Assembly: GCA_021773835.1 (NCBI GenBank)
Contig: JAJFJQ010000073.1
Location: 496,001 to 560,000, forward strand
Length of the DNA: 64,000 nt
Origin: Gammaproteobacteria bacterium
GTDB taxonomy: Bacteria; Pseudomonadota; Gammaproteobacteria; Ga0077536
Direction of reading: 5' to 3'
The translations under genes were made by a program, and so were the position numbers. The notes under the pieces were generated by a model that saw only the letters and a program-made list of their open reading frames with translations, did no database searches and was not told the origin of the DNA. This document shows, one piece after another, positions 52,053-62,060 of the stretch (positions are counted from its first letter, which is position 1; each line of letters begins with the position of its first letter).

Positions 52053-52778
52053 GTGCGCACAGAGTTACACACCACCTATGTGCTACATCGCCGCGCGTAT
52101 CGTGAATCGAGTTTATTACTTGAATGCATTTCTGCGGAATACGGTAGGGTCGGCATCGTCGCCCGGGGGGCGGCGCGTGGTCGCAGGCGTGGTGGCGAAT
52201 CAATGCAGGCGTTTCAGAAATATGCCGCTGCTTGGTCAGGACGCTCGGACCTCCACACGCTGACAAAACTAGAGGCAGTCGGCAAAGCCTTAAGTCTTTC
52301 TGGGCTTCGATTGTTCAGCGGCTTCTACGTCAACGAGCTGACCATGAGGTTGACCACGCGGCACGATCCGAGTCCGGATCTCTTCAAAGTCTACGAACAC
52401 GCATTGTTGTCGCTGTCGGTATCTGAAGCCGCAATTGAGCCGATTTTGCGCCGCTTCGAAAAAGATCTGTTGGAAGCCTGTGGTTATGGCCTGCAATTAT
52501 CGGTTGATGCTACCACCGGTGAGGAAATAGACCCATCGGGGCGCTATCACTATGTGCTCGAACATGGTCCAATGCGATTAACCGATGAGGCCGCCGGGAT
52601 CGACATTGGGGGAGCAACCCTGATAGGGCTTGCGAACAACACCGATCTGATACCGTTGCAACTTAGCGAAGCGAAGAAGCTGATGCGTTTTGTTCTACAT
52701 CACTATATTGGGGACCGTCCATTGGCCTCGCGCTCGTTATTCCGAAGTACCTCGGCGGCAACTCACGCAGCAGAATAG
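52053..52778 (+). CDS. recO: DNA repair protein RecO
   Basis: A 241-residue RecO acting with RecF and RecR to load RecA on gaps. The N-terminal OB fold has TYVLHRRAYRESSLLLECIS and a basic turn (RGAARGRRRGG). The helical C-terminal part is KDLLEACGYGL and onwards. It lacks the zinc-finger cysteines seen in many other RecO, as is normal for gammaproteobacteria. It starts at GTG, 14 bases after era. Confidence 0.92.
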   Translation: MRTELHTTYVLHRRAYRESSLLLECISAEYGRVGIVARGAARGRRRGGESMQAFQKYAAAWSGRSDLHTLTKLEAVGKALSLSGLRLFSGFYVNELTMRLTTRHDPSPDLFKVYEHALLSLSVSEAAIEPILRRFEKDLLEACGYGLQLSVDATTGEEIDPSGRYHYVLEHGPMRLTDEAAGIDIGGATLIGLANNTDLIPLQLSEAKKLMRFVLHHYIGDRPLASRSLFRSTSAATHAAE

Positions 52779-52931
52779 TAATGTGTGCATTGAGCTAAGG
52801 CTTGTAGCCGCTCGAGTAGCGGCGCCCCATTCGTCGTGAGCGACTAGGGATTTCGCCGAAAACTCGGTTGAGCTGCGAATTTAAGGTAGACTACGCGGCC
52901 ATTTTCAGCCGCTTCTAAGGGTGCCCCCACA

Positions 52932-53666
52932 GTGGATTCCGCTATCCGACTTGGAGTCAACGTCGACCATGTCGCCACGATCCGTCAGGCGCGCGGGACC
53001 AGCTACCCAGACCCCGTTGAGGCGGCTTTTATCGCCGTCGAAGCGGGAGCAGACGGGATCACGGTACATCTTCGCGAGGATCGCCGTCACATTCAGGAGC
53101 GCGACGTCAATGTGCTGTGCAAGGAGCTTAGTGTTCCGGTGAACCTCGAGATGGCGGCTACCCCGGCAATGGTTGAATTTGCGATTCAGGTAGAACCGCA
53201 GAAATGCTGCATTGTTCCCGAGAAGCGCCAAGAATTAACCACCGAGGGTGGTCTTGATGTGTGTCGTGCGCGAAACGATTTGGCACCGATTTGCGCCAGG
53301 CTTGCTGATGCCGGCATTGAGGTATCGTTGTTCATTGAACCTGGGGCGGAGCAGATTGCAGCCGCAGCGACGCTTGGTGTACCGGTGATCGAATTGCATA
53401 CCGGAGCGTACGCGGAAGCGCAGGATCCGGAGCGGCAATCCAGTGAGATCAACAAGCTTGCCGAAGCAACCGAACTCGCGGTCCAGGCCAATTTGCAAGT
53501 TAATGCGGGGCATGGCCTCAATTACGAGAACGTCACTTCCATCTTATCAATTTCATCGCTCATGGAGCTCAATATTGGTCATGCGATAGTCGCGCGGGCA
53601 ATGTTTACCGGGATTGCGCAAGCGGTCGAGGAAATGAAACTGTTGTTGCGTAATTCCGCCTCATGA
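52932..53666 (+). CDS. pdxJ: Pyridoxine 5'-phosphate synthase
   Basis: A 244-residue TIM-barrel enzyme condensing 1-deoxyxylulose 5-phosphate with amino-acetone phosphate to vitamin B6. Hallmarks are LGVNVDHVATIRQARGT at the N-terminus, ADGITVHLREDRRHI near 40, and NAGHGLNYENV near 190. It starts at GTG in a good position (VDSAIRLGVN). The preceding 153-base gap holds small stem-loops (GCCGCT...AGCGGC near 52809 and GCGGC...GCCGC near 52897). Confidence 0.96.
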   Translation: MDSAIRLGVNVDHVATIRQARGTSYPDPVEAAFIAVEAGADGITVHLREDRRHIQERDVNVLCKELSVPVNLEMAATPAMVEFAIQVEPQKCCIVPEKRQELTTEGGLDVCRARNDLAPICARLADAGIEVSLFIEPGAEQIAAAATLGVPVIELHTGAYAEAQDPERQSSEINKLAEATELAVQANLQVNAGHGLNYENVTSILSISSLMELNIGHAIVARAMFTGIAQAVEEMKLLLRNSAS

Positions 53667-54055
53667 TCTTCGGCATTGGGGTCGACATTGTCGAAGTGGT
53701 GCGAATTCAGCGTGCCTATGAAAGATGGGGCCAGCGATTTGCCGATAAGATCCTCGGACCTACCGAACTCGAGCACTTTAGAGGCACAAAAACCCCCATC
53801 CGATTCCTGGCGATGCGGTTTGCGGCAAAGGAGGCTGCGTCAAAAGCCCTTGGTACAGGCTTCAAGCAGGGCGTATCTCCGCGTCAAATAGAAGTGCAAC
53901 ACAATCGTGCTGGAAAGCCGTCTTTGGTTTTTTCGGCACACGTGGCCGACTTAATGGCGCAGCAAAATATTACCGGAAGCTTCGTCACTATGGCCGATGA
54001 ACGCGACTACGCAATCGCCCATGCAATCTTAGAAACCGGGACGCATGGCACGTGA
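53663..54055 (+). CDS. acpS: Holo-[acyl-carrier-protein] synthase
   Basis: A 130-residue phosphopantetheinyl transferase activating ACP. The metal-binding motif [10 protein letters not shown] is at residues 5-14 and [14 protein letters not shown] at about 55-68. It overlaps both neighbours by 4 bases (ATGA after pdxJ, GTGA into prfC). The link with pdxJ is conserved in gammaproteobacteria. Confidence 0.95.
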   Translation: MIFGIGVDIVEVVRIQRAYERWGQRFADKILGPTELEHFRGTKTPIRFLAMRFAAKEAASKALGTGFKQGVSPRQIEVQHNRAGKPSLVFSAHVADLMAQQNITGSFVTMADERDYAIAHAILETGTHGT

Positions 54056-55665
54056 AATTAGAGCCCGATATCGAAAATCGACGAACGTTCGCGATTATTT
54101 CTCATCCTGATGCTGGTAAGACAACTGTCACTGAACGGTTGTTACTATTTGGTGGCGCAATCAATACAGCCGGCACCGTAAAAGCACGGAAAAGCCAGCG
54201 TCATGCAACTTCCGACTGGATGGAAATCGAACAGCAACGCGGCATATCGGTTACCTCGTCGGTTATGCAATTTAATTATGGCGATCGCGTAATCAACCTA
54301 CTTGACACCCCGGGCCACGAAGATTTTTCAGAGGATACCTACCGCACCCTAACCGCGGTGGATTCGGCGTTGATGGTAATCGACGCCGCAAAGGGCGTCG
54401 AAGACCGTACCATCAAATTACTTGAAATTTGCCGACTACGTAAGACACCGGTAATTACGCTGATAAACAAGATGGATCGCTACGCGCGTGAATCGCTAGA
54501 ATTGATTGACGAAATCGAAAACGTACTAAACATCGAATGTGCGCCGATTACCTGGCCGTTGGGGTCCGGGCAACACTTCGGCGGAACCTACCATCTTGAG
54601 CGGGAACGACTCATTCCATTCGACCGAGAACAATCCGACGATCGCGCCGTTCGTCACGATGACGGATGGGCAAGGGATGATCCGCGGGCCGCAGAGCATT
54701 TTGGTGCACAAAACCTCGTCACGCTTGAAGAGGAAATTGAGTTGATCGAAGGAGCAGGGAACGGATTTAACATTGACGCTTACCTGCAGGGGAGTCAGAC
54801 GCCGGTTTTTTTCGGTTCTGCGCTTCGGAGTTTTGGGATCCGCGAGCTTCTCGACTTTTTCGTAGAAACGGCGCCGGCGCCTCAGTCCCGAGCCACAGAT
54901 CAAGGAGAAGTTGATCCGCACAGCGGGCACTTCAGCGGCTTTGTATTTAAAATTCAAGCCAACATGGATCCGCAGCATCGAGATCGAATTGCGTTCCTCA
55001 GGATATGCTCTGGAAAATTCGAACAAGGGATGAAGCTTCATCACGTGCGCACGGGCCGCGACGCTGTGGTAGCGAACGCGTTGACGTTCATGGCGAGAGG
55101 CAGAGATCATACCGCCGATGCTTGGGCTGGTGACATCATCGGAATCCACAATCACGGCACGATTCAGATCGGCGATACGTTCACCGTTGGCAAATCAATG
55201 TCGTTTCACGGTGTGCCAAGCTTTGCGCCGGAACTCTTTCGGCGTGTCAGATCGACCGATCCGTTGCGCGGGAAGGCGTTACTAAAGGGCCTTACAGAAT
55301 TAGGGGAAGAGGGGGCCGCCCAGGTATTCCGACTCACCAATAAAAACGAACTCGTTATTGGTGCGATCGGTGTCCTTCAATTCGACGTTGTAAGCTGGCG
55401 CCTGAAGCACGAATACAACGTCGATTGTGTATTCGAGGCCGCGCCGTACCATACCGCACGTTGGGTAGCGTGTGCGGATCAGAAAATGCTCAATAAATTT
55501 CGCAATCAGTTGGCAGATAACATCGCCATGGACGGTGGCAATTTCATCGCGTACATGGCACCGACGATGGTTAATTTGCAACTCACAGAGGAACGCTGGC
55601 CAGACGTCGAGTTCTATAAGACCCGAGAATTAAGCGCGAACAACGCGCTTGCGAAAGCCGTTTAG
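54052..55665 (+). CDS. prfC: Peptide chain release factor 3
   Basis: A 537-residue GTPase that removes RF1/RF2 from the ribosome after termination. G1 is [12 protein letters not shown] (near 20), G3 [14 protein letters not shown], and G4 NKMDR. The RF3 segments [23 protein letters not shown] (in part) and the C-terminal [11 protein letters not shown] are clear. It starts at GTG inside acpS. Placement next to acpS is less usual. The 3' end is 4 bases from the convergent rne stop. Confidence 0.96.
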   Translation: MKLEPDIENRRTFAIISHPDAGKTTVTERLLLFGGAINTAGTVKARKSQRHATSDWMEIEQQRGISVTSSVMQFNYGDRVINLLDTPGHEDFSEDTYRTLTAVDSALMVIDAAKGVEDRTIKLLEICRLRKTPVITLINKMDRYARESLELIDEIENVLNIECAPITWPLGSGQHFGGTYHLERERLIPFDREQSDDRAVRHDDGWARDDPRAAEHFGAQNLVTLEEEIELIEGAGNGFNIDAYLQGSQTPVFFGSALRSFGIRELLDFFVETAPAPQSRATDQGEVDPHSGHFSGFVFKIQANMDPQHRDRIAFLRICSGKFEQGMKLHHVRTGRDAVVANALTFMARGRDHTADAWAGDIIGIHNHGTIQIGDTFTVGKSMSFHGVPSFAPELFRRVRSTDPLRGKALLKGLTELGEEGAAQVFRLTNKNELVIGAIGVLQFDVVSWRLKHEYNVDCVFEAAPYHTARWVACADQKMLNKFRNQLADNIAMDGGNFIAYMAPTMVNLQLTEERWPDVEFYKTRELSANNALAKAV

Positions 55666-55669
55666 CGAC

Positions 55670-58012
55670 CTAGGGTTGTCGGTTCTCGTTCGTTAGTGGT
55701 GGTGGAATGTCCTCAACAGAGCCTGCTGTGTCGGTCGGCGAGGTGGCAGAAACCGCAATTTCCGGAACCTTATTGCCGCTTGGTTGATCCTCCTGGAGGA
55801 TGTTTTCTGACGACGGCTGCGGATCATTCGGGATTGATTCCGTTTCCCAAGCAGGTTTTTCGGAGCGTGTCTCGACGTTATAGTTGACTTCAGTTTCCGC
55901 CTCACTCTTGTCGACAGCCGCTGGCGGCATCGAATCGGCATAATCTTGTTTATGCTCAGCGTCGCGGCTCGCCGCCGACTCTACCGAGTCGTGCCCGCGC
56001 TTTTTCTGGGTGCCATCTTTCGCCGCGCGTGGGGCGGTGGTTTTGCGATTATTTCCGCCTTGATTGTTTGAGCGCGACGTATCCCGCCGTTGATTGCGCT
56101 GCCGTGAATTAGAATTTCCCTCGGACGAACGGCTAGAGCCATTTTTGCGCCCTGAGTCGGATGTATTACGGGCCTCGTTTCGCTGACGCGACCCAGACGG
56201 TTGCTGTCGATTATTCGACCCGCGCGATGCGTTGTTACGCCGTCCTCGATTATTCTGTCCTGCACGTTTTGGACCGTCCTGCGCCGACTTCTTAGGCGGT
56301 GGCGTAGCCTGCGTTTGTGCGTTGCCGCTGGAGCCGATTATCGCTCGCAGCCAGCGTCGGATCAGCCCTGGTTCACGTTTCGGCTTGCTTCGGCCGCGAT
56401 CTGGCTTCGGAATGTTACGGCCCAGATCGCGTACTGCCGGTTGTTCCACAGTCGCCGTCGCAAGGCTTCGATGGTCAACGTTGGGGCCTTCAACGTCTTG
56501 CACCAAGTCATAACTATCGCCTTGATGGAATTTTTCCGCATCTTGGTCCCTAATTCTCTCGACTTCGTAATGCGGTGTTTCGAGGTTTTGGTTTGGGATC
56601 ATCAAGACGCTCACACCCTGACGCTCTTCAATTCCAGAAATGTCTTGGCGTTTTTCGTTTAAGAGGAAGGTTGCGACATCAATCGGTACCTGCGCCGCAA
56701 TTTTAGCCGTCGATTCCTTCATGGCTTCTTCTTCTATTATTCGCAACGCCGCCAGCGCCGTTGACTGTGTATTACGGATGGTGCCGACGCCTTCGCAACG
56801 CGGGCACAACTCATGAGAAGATTCTGCTAGCGACGGGCGGATCCGCTGACGCGACATCTCAAGCAGTCCAAATCGTGAAATCCGCCCGATCTGTACCCTG
56901 GCGCGGTCAATTTTGACGGCATCGCGTAGTCGGTTTTCAACCGCTCGCTGATTCTTCGAGGCCAGCATATCGATGTAATCGATCACGATTAGACCACCAA
57001 GATCCCGTAAACGTAACTGTGTCGCTATTTCATCGGCGGCCTCAAGGTTCGTTTGCAGCGCGGTATCTTCGATGTCGCTACCTTTGGTTGCCTTCGATGA
57101 GTTGATATCGATTGTGATCAGCGCTTCGGTCGGTTCAATGACGATAGATCCACCGCTGGGCAGCCTGACTTGGCGACCGAATGCGGTCTGGATCTGGGTC
57201 TCAAGCTGATAGCGCGTGAACAACGGGACACTATCGTCGTAGTGTTTAAGCTTATCTAAATTATGCGGCATTACTTGCTGCATGAACTCACGTGCTGTGT
57301 CGAATAGGGCTTGATCGTCAATCAGGATTTCCGCGATGTCTCCACGGAGATAATCGCGGATGGCGCGGATAATCACGTTTTGGTCCTGATAGATCAAAAA
57401 CGGCGCTTCACGGCTAGCCGACGCGTCGTCGATGGCTTCCCATAGCTGCACCAAGTAGTCGAGGTCCCATTGCAATTCCTCGGCTGATTTTCCGACGCCG
57501 GCAGTGCGTAATATCAAACCGAGGTCGGAGGGGATCTCGAGTTCCGCCATGGCTTCGCGCGCTTCGTCACGATCATTGCCTTCAATTTGGCGCGATACAC
57601 CGCCGGCCCGAGGGTTATTCGGCATTGCAACCAAATAGCGGCCAGCTAGGCTGATAAAGGTTGTCAGTGCCGCGCCCTTATTGCCACGCTCTTCTTTTTC
57701 GACTTGAACAACCAGTTCTTGCCCTTCATCGAGCACATCTTTGATATTGATGCGGTTACCCGATTTTGGTTGCTCTTTGAACAGAGCGCGGGAGACTTCT
57801 TTCAGTGGCAGGAAGCCGTGGCGTTCGGCACCATAGTCGACGAATGCAGCCTCGAGACTCGGCTCGATGCGCATAATTTTGGCTTTATAAATATTTGATT
57901 TTTTCTGTTCGCGTCCTGTTGCTTCGATGTCGAGGTCGTAAAGTCTCTGGCCATCAACCAGAGCAACGCGCAACTCTTCCGGCTGAGTCGCGTTGATCAG
58001 CATTCTTTTCAT
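55670..58012 (-). CDS. rne: Ribonuclease E/G
   Basis: A 780-residue endoribonuclease central to mRNA decay and rRNA/tRNA processing. The N-terminal S1 domain is inserted at about 40-120 (MRIEPSLEAAFVDYGAERHGFLP). The DNase-I-like core has DINSSKATKG around 300, and the zinc-link is CPRCEGVGTIR near 405. The catalytic half ends near 500. The C-terminal ~250 residues are disordered and rich in Arg, Asn, Ser and Gln, then acidic; they would bind RNA and partners. The length and tail indicate RNase E rather than RNase G. An AGGA ribosome site is 8 bases before the ATG. Confidence 0.95.
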   Translation of the reverse strand: MKRMLINATQPEELRVALVDGQRLYDLDIEATGREQKKSNIYKAKIMRIEPSLEAAFVDYGAERHGFLPLKEVSRALFKEQPKSGNRINIKDVLDEGQELVVQVEKEERGNKGAALTTFISLAGRYLVAMPNNPRAGGVSRQIEGNDRDEAREAMAELEIPSDLGLILRTAGVGKSAEELQWDLDYLVQLWEAIDDASASREAPFLIYQDQNVIIRAIRDYLRGDIAEILIDDQALFDTAREFMQQVMPHNLDKLKHYDDSVPLFTRYQLETQIQTAFGRQVRLPSGGSIVIEPTEALITIDINSSKATKGSDIEDTALQTNLEAADEIATQLRLRDLGGLIVIDYIDMLASKNQRAVENRLRDAVKIDRARVQIGRISRFGLLEMSRQRIRPSLAESSHELCPRCEGVGTIRNTQSTALAALRIIEEEAMKESTAKIAAQVPIDVATFLLNEKRQDISGIEERQGVSVLMIPNQNLETPHYEVERIRDQDAEKFHQGDSYDLVQDVEGPNVDHRSLATATVEQPAVRDLGRNIPKPDRGRSKPKREPGLIRRWLRAIIGSSGNAQTQATPPPKKSAQDGPKRAGQNNRGRRNNASRGSNNRQQPSGSRQRNEARNTSDSGRKNGSSRSSEGNSNSRQRNQRRDTSRSNNQGGNNRKTTAPRAAKDGTQKKRGHDSVESAASRDAEHKQDYADSMPPAAVDKSEAETEVNYNVETRSEKPAWETESIPNDPQPSSENILQEDQPSGNKVPEIAVSATSPTDTAGSVEDIPPPLTNENRQP

Positions 58013-58488
58013 TGTAAATTTCCTAAGTTCTGGCGCTCAACTTGCCCCCGCCGTTTACCGTATTTCGTTCGTACAACGGTGTTCGTTTACACGACGGGTT
58101 TAAAGGAGCGTCCTGGCGCGGCGGCTCGAGCGGTACCGAGGCAATCTCCGCGCACAAATAATCCACTGTTCTCACTGTCCCTGCGCAGGCCTAGCAGCTT
58201 CAAAATGACCCGTACTTATGTGTCCTGACCCGATTGGCCGCCCGCGTCCCCCTGCGAGTGCGGTAGCGGCTCCTCGGCGTACGGCCGTTGTTGGCTGACG
58301 GTCCGGTACCTTCCAGTATCCGGCGCCTGTAATCTGCAACAATTTGATAGAATGTTGCCAATTTCATCGCTAACTGCTTGGCGCACCAGCATAATTGTTC
58401 TACGTAATGCGTATGCGGAAGCGCCGTCGGAATATAGCAGTGTTAAGTAACTCGGGCAATCAACGCCCGCATTAGGCGGCCTGAGCTT
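58013..58488. other. Divergent rne/rluC intergenic region (probable long rne leader)
   Basis: 476 bases with no supported gene. By analogy with E. coli, where rne mRNA has a ~360-base leader used for autoregulation, much of this may be the rne 5' UTR. A TAGAAT box (58348-58353) faces rluC. Near rluC, CGGGC-AATCAAC-GCCCG (58452-58468) is a small hairpin. I did not identify a conserved hp2-type element by eye. Confidence 0.4.
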
Positions 58489-59427
58489 ATGTCTAAAACT
58501 GGTGTACGCAGCATTGAAATCAGTCCTGATCAAAGCGGTCGGCGGCTTGATAATTATCTTGTGGGGGTCTTAAAAAGTGTACCAAAATCATTTATCTATA
58601 GAATAATTCGACGTGGCGAGGTGCGGGTTAATGGCTCTCGCTCGCGGCCCGATCGGAAACTCGTAGAGAAAGACGTGGTCCGTATTCCCCCAGTAATGGA
58701 GGCACCCGAGTCGGATCCGGTTATCAGTTCGACAATGCGCGCACTCATAGCCGGGGCCATTGTCTACGAAGACAACGCTGCACTTATACTCAATAAACCT
58801 GCCGGCGTGGCGGTCCACGGTGGCAGCGGATTGCGTTACGGCGCGATCGATGTCATCCGCGATCTACGTCCCGAAGATCCCGCGATTGAATTGGTACACA
58901 GGCTTGATCGGGATACCTCAGGGTGTTTGGTCTTTGCAAAGGACTACCCTAGCTTGCGCCACATACAGCGGCAAATGGCCAGTCCTGAATGCCGCAAGAC
59001 TTATATTGCATTGGTCAGTGGTGAGTTTTCCGAAACATCCAACAATATCGACTATAAGCTCGCCACCTCTCGCATCGGGGGCGAGAAGACAACCGTAGTT
59101 TCAAGCGATGGGAAGCCAGCTGCAACTGAATTTACAACGCTCGAGCGGTTTGCCGGGCTATCGTTGGTTGAGGCACGAATTTCGACCGGTCGGACCCACC
59201 AAATACGTGTTCATGGGGCCGCCGCCGGTCACCCTATTGCAGGAGACAAAAAATATGGTGACGCCATCCTCAATGCCCAACTACGCAAACGCGGCCTGAA
59301 TCGTATGTTCTTACACGCTCACTCAATAACCCTTACTCTCGGTCAGGCGCCCGTGCCGATCACAATCGAGGCTCCAATGCCGGATGACCTTTCTAGCTTT
59401 TTGCCCAAATTACAATGCGCCAACTAA
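58489..59427 (+). CDS. rluC: 23S rRNA pseudouridine synthase RluC
   Basis: A 312-residue pseudouridine synthase modifying 23S rRNA positions 955, 2504 and 2580. An N-terminal S4 RNA-binding domain (about 15-75) precedes the catalytic domain with the aspartate in ELVHRLDRDTSGCLVFAK and the RTHQIRVHGAAAGHPIAGD block. The position opposite rne is the classic one. It overlaps the HAD gene by 13 bases. Confidence 0.95.
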   Translation: MSKTGVRSIEISPDQSGRRLDNYLVGVLKSVPKSFIYRIIRRGEVRVNGSRSRPDRKLVEKDVVRIPPVMEAPESDPVISSTMRALIAGAIVYEDNAALILNKPAGVAVHGGSGLRYGAIDVIRDLRPEDPAIELVHRLDRDTSGCLVFAKDYPSLRHIQRQMASPECRKTYIALVSGEFSETSNNIDYKLATSRIGGEKTTVVSSDGKPAATEFTTLERFAGLSLVEARISTGRTHQIRVHGAAAGHPIAGDKKYGDAILNAQLRKRGLNRMFLHAHSITLTLGQAPVPITIEAPMPDDLSSFLPKLQCAN

Positions 59428-60068
59428 AACTCATCGTATTCGACTGGGACGGGACCTTGATGGACTCGGAGGCCGCAATTGTTGCCGCTATTAGTCAGAG
59501 TTACCGCGATGAAGGTATGGTGGCTCCGGCGTATCAGGCAGTTAGGGCAACCATAGGCTTGAGCCTACTCGAAGCGATACAACGCCTAAGTCCGGACCTC
59601 GATCACGCGGTATGCGAGAAGCTTGTTTCAGGCTATAGGCGCAATTACACGGCGCGCTTGAAATTGCCAGCACTTTTCCCCGCGGTTCGTGAGACCTTAA
59701 CCGAATTGCGGGAAACCGGATACCAGATGGCCGTCGCAACCGGCAAAAGCCAGATGGGTTTGAAGCGCGCAATCGATGGTACGGGCCTGCAAGAATATTT
59801 TGTAACGACTCGCACGGCCGATATCTGTGAACCAAAGCCGTCTCCAATGATGTTGCAAGAGATCATGGATGAGCTGGACCTTGGTCCGGACGAAGCAATA
59901 ATGATTGGCGACACCGAGTATGATCTCGCAATGGCTAAGGCCGCCGGTACTCGACACGCTGGCGTCAGTTGGGGAACGCACCCTGTCAGCCGGCTACTCA
60001 CTTTTGCACCGGCGTTTGTGCTAAACACATTTTGCGAATTGCCAAACGAATTGAGCCGCTTGGGTTAA
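59415..60068 (+). CDS. HAD-IA hydrolase, phosphoglycolate-phosphatase-like
   Basis: A 217-residue HAD phosphatase with motif I FDWDGTLMDSEAAI (residues 8-21), a helical cap (about 20-85), motif II ATGKSQMGL and motif IV GDTEYDLAMAKAAG. A HAD gene after rluC is common in gammaproteobacteria. The substrate is unproven; phosphoglycolate or another small phosphate ester is usual for this group. Confidence 0.9.
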   Translation: MRQLKLIVFDWDGTLMDSEAAIVAAISQSYRDEGMVAPAYQAVRATIGLSLLEAIQRLSPDLDHAVCEKLVSGYRRNYTARLKLPALFPAVRETLTELRETGYQMAVATGKSQMGLKRAIDGTGLQEYFVTTRTADICEPKPSPMMLQEIMDELDLGPDEAIMIGDTEYDLAMAKAAGTRHAGVSWGTHPVSRLLTFAPAFVLNTFCELPNELSRLG

Positions 60069-60104
60069 ATAAACGGAACATCTTATCGATATGGATAAAA
60101 CGCA

Positions 60105-61031
60105 ATGACGCCAGAAGACAATGATAAATTCGCGTCGGCATTCGCAGTGGAGGCACTGCGTGAGCAACGGCTTGCGCGAAGATGGAATAATTTATTCAAA
60201 GCATTATTCCTGCTTTACTTACTCGCCATTGCCTTAGTATCAATGCAAAAAATCTCACTGGGCTGGCTGTTCTCTGATGAGAAAATCACTGCTCTGGTAG
60301 ACATTCAAGGCGTCATCGCCAGCACCACTGAGTCTAGCGCCGACCTTATCGTGACCGGGTTGCGCGCAGCATTTGAAGAGGAAAAAACGGCGGGCGTTAT
60401 TATTCGGATCAATAGTCCCGGGGGTAGCCCGGTACAATCGGGCTATATAAACGATGAAATTCATCGCCTAAAGCAAAAGCACCCCGACATCCCAGTCTAT
60501 GCGGTGATACAAGATGTCGGCGCGTCAGGCGGATATTATGTCGCTGTCGCGGCGGACGAAATTTATGCTGACAAATCTAGTATTGTTGGCTCCATCGGCG
60601 TGCGCATGGACGGTTTCGGATTCGTCGAGTCCATAGAGAAACTCGGTATCGAACGACGGCTGCTAACGTCAGGGGATAATAAAGGCTTCCTCGATCCGTT
60701 TTTGCCGCTCAAACAAGAAGACGTTCAGCATGTCAGCGGCGTACTGAGCGAGATTCATGAGCAGTTCATCAATACGGTAAAAAAAGGCCGGGGCGATCGA
60801 CTGGTCGAGTCCCCGGATCTGTTTTCCGGTTACGTGTGGAGTGGTGAGCGCTGCTTAGAATTGGGTCTGGTTGACGCACTCGGATCAGCAAGTTTCGTCG
60901 CACGTGAAATTGTTGGGGCCAAACAGATCATCGACTTCACACCTCGACGAAATGTGCTGGACCAATTCGCGCGTCGCATCGGCGCAACGATTTCGGATAA
61001 GTTTCTAAACGCTTCGCTCGGCGTGCACTAG
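60105..61031 (+). CDS. sppA: Signal peptide peptidase SppA-like S49 protease
   Basis: A 308-residue single-domain S49 serine protease (short form, about half of E. coli SppA). It has one N-terminal membrane anchor (about 30-48, LFLLYLLAIALVSMQ). The nucleophile Ser is in VGASGGYYVAVAAD, and the general-base Lys lies further on, after GSIGVRMDGFG (K in the GIERRLLTSGDNKG region). It should degrade leftover signal peptides at the membrane. In E. coli a maf gene (yceF) lies between rluC and yceD; none is seen here. Confidence 0.9.
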   Translation: MTPEDNDKFASAFAVEALREQRLARRWNNLFKALFLLYLLAIALVSMQKISLGWLFSDEKITALVDIQGVIASTTESSADLIVTGLRAAFEEEKTAGVIIRINSPGGSPVQSGYINDEIHRLKQKHPDIPVYAVIQDVGASGGYYVAVAADEIYADKSSIVGSIGVRMDGFGFVESIEKLGIERRLLTSGDNKGFLDPFLPLKQEDVQHVSGVLSEIHEQFINTVKKGRGDRLVESPDLFSGYVWSGERCLELGLVDALGSASFVAREIVGAKQIIDFTPRRNVLDQFARRIGATISDKFLNASLGVH

Positions 61032-61210
61032 GCAAGCGCCATAGGCGACAACGGGATCGCGATCCTTAAATCGACCGTAGCTAGTGCTGGCATTGACCTG
61101 AGAGGCCACGTCGGCACCGAGAATCCGCAACAATTGACGCGAAAATCAGTGGTTTGAGAAGCTTTGCCCGAATTTCTGCCGCTTTTTGGCCGTGATCCTT
61201 GCACAAAGAT

Positions 61211-61238
61211 TTTACCGGAAACGTGGATACCCTATACT
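61211..61238 (+). promoter_or_regulatory. Promoter of yceD-rpmF-plsX-fabD
   Basis: TTTACC (61211-61216) and TATACT (61233-61238) are 16 bases apart. The implied start near 61245 is only about 4 bases before the yceD ATG, and no ribosome site precedes that ATG, so the transcript may be leaderless or nearly so. Confidence 0.5.
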
Positions 61239-61248
61239 ACCGCGCTCG

Positions 61249-61779
61249 ATGCCGGAGGAGTTGCCTAAATATCTCGATACGCGACGCCTAGCCGACCATC
61301 ACGGAACGCTAGCGGGAGTCGTCTCACCGAGCCGTTTACGCCGGATTGGATCCCCGTTTAGTGCGATAAGCCCGGTGGCGGTCAGGTTGGATTTCCGAAC
61401 GGAGGACACAAAAGGCTTACGTCTCGTCGGCGAGGTGAGCACTGTACTTACTGCGACGTGCCAACGATGTCTCGACGAGATGGAAATCGGCATCAAAAAA
61501 GCAGTGGACGTGATCTTGGTCGATTCCGCAAATCCGAGGCCACCGTTGCTTGCGCCGGAAGACGACGTGGCGAGCATCGAACAAGGAAAAATTGATATCG
61601 ATCAGTTGGTGGAGGATGAACTGATCCTCGGTTGCCCGATGATTCCGCTGCACGATGACCAACAGTGTCGTGCTACGACGACCGACTCGGTAGTGACGGG
61701 AAGCGACCGTAGAAAACCATTCGAGGGGCTCGCCGATCTGATCACGAGCGCAAAAACGGATGAACCGCCCAAGCAATAG
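61249..61779 (+). CDS. yceD: YceD/DUF177 family protein (23S rRNA accumulation protein)
   Basis: A 176-residue protein of the YceD family, which affects 23S rRNA accumulation. The conserved block is TATCQRCLDEM with its CxxC pair (about residues 65-75), followed by DIDQLVEDELILGCPMIPLH. It is directly upstream of rpmF as in nearly all bacteria. I chose ATG 61249 because the upstream in-frame extension lies in front of the probable promoter. Confidence 0.9.
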   Translation: MPEELPKYLDTRRLADHHGTLAGVVSPSRLRRIGSPFSAISPVAVRLDFRTEDTKGLRLVGEVSTVLTATCQRCLDEMEIGIKKAVDVILVDSANPRPPLLAPEDDVASIEQGKIDIDQLVEDELILGCPMIPLHDDQQCRATTTDSVVTGSDRRKPFEGLADLITSAKTDEPPKQ

Positions 61780-61821
61780 CTTGGTTAGAAACGATGAATT
61801 TTTGCAATTTGGAGACTAGTC

Positions 61822-61998
61822 ATGGCCGTACAACAAAATAAGGCAACGCCGTCGACTCGCGGGCAGAGACGCTCGCACGACAGCTTAAAGCAAGTTGCTC
61901 TATCGGAGGATCCGACGACCGGAGAGGTCCATCGTCGACATCATGTTAGTAGTGATGGGTTCTATCGCGGCAAGCAGGTAATTCCAGACAACGATTAG
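61822..61998 (+). CDS. rpmF: 50S ribosomal protein L32
   Basis: A 58-residue basic protein starting [20 protein letters not shown] and containing [22 protein letters not shown] (two motifs of L32). It matches the gammaproteobacterial, cysteine-free form of L32. The ribosome site GGAGACTAG lies 3 bases upstream. It sits 42 bases after yceD and 62 before plsX, the conserved order that links ribosome and lipid synthesis. Confidence 0.95.
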   Translation: MAVQQNKATPSTRGQRRSHDSLKQVALSEDPTTGEVHRRHHVSSDGFYRGKQVIPDND

Positions 61999-62060
61999 CT
62001 TCGTCATTGACGGCGCAGGCTACTTCGCTTCCATAGCCAATAAATTTTCTTTCTAGGGCA

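Noticed and set aside
58216-58533. A 105-codon minus-strand frame in the rne-rluC gap.
   Set aside because: It runs into the rluC coding start and has no family similarity.
61005-61143. A minus-strand frame of about 46 codons overlapping the 3' end of sppA, with protein-like composition.
   Set aside because: It has only TTG starts, no ribosome site and no family I recognise; it does not match the maf gene expected on this strand.
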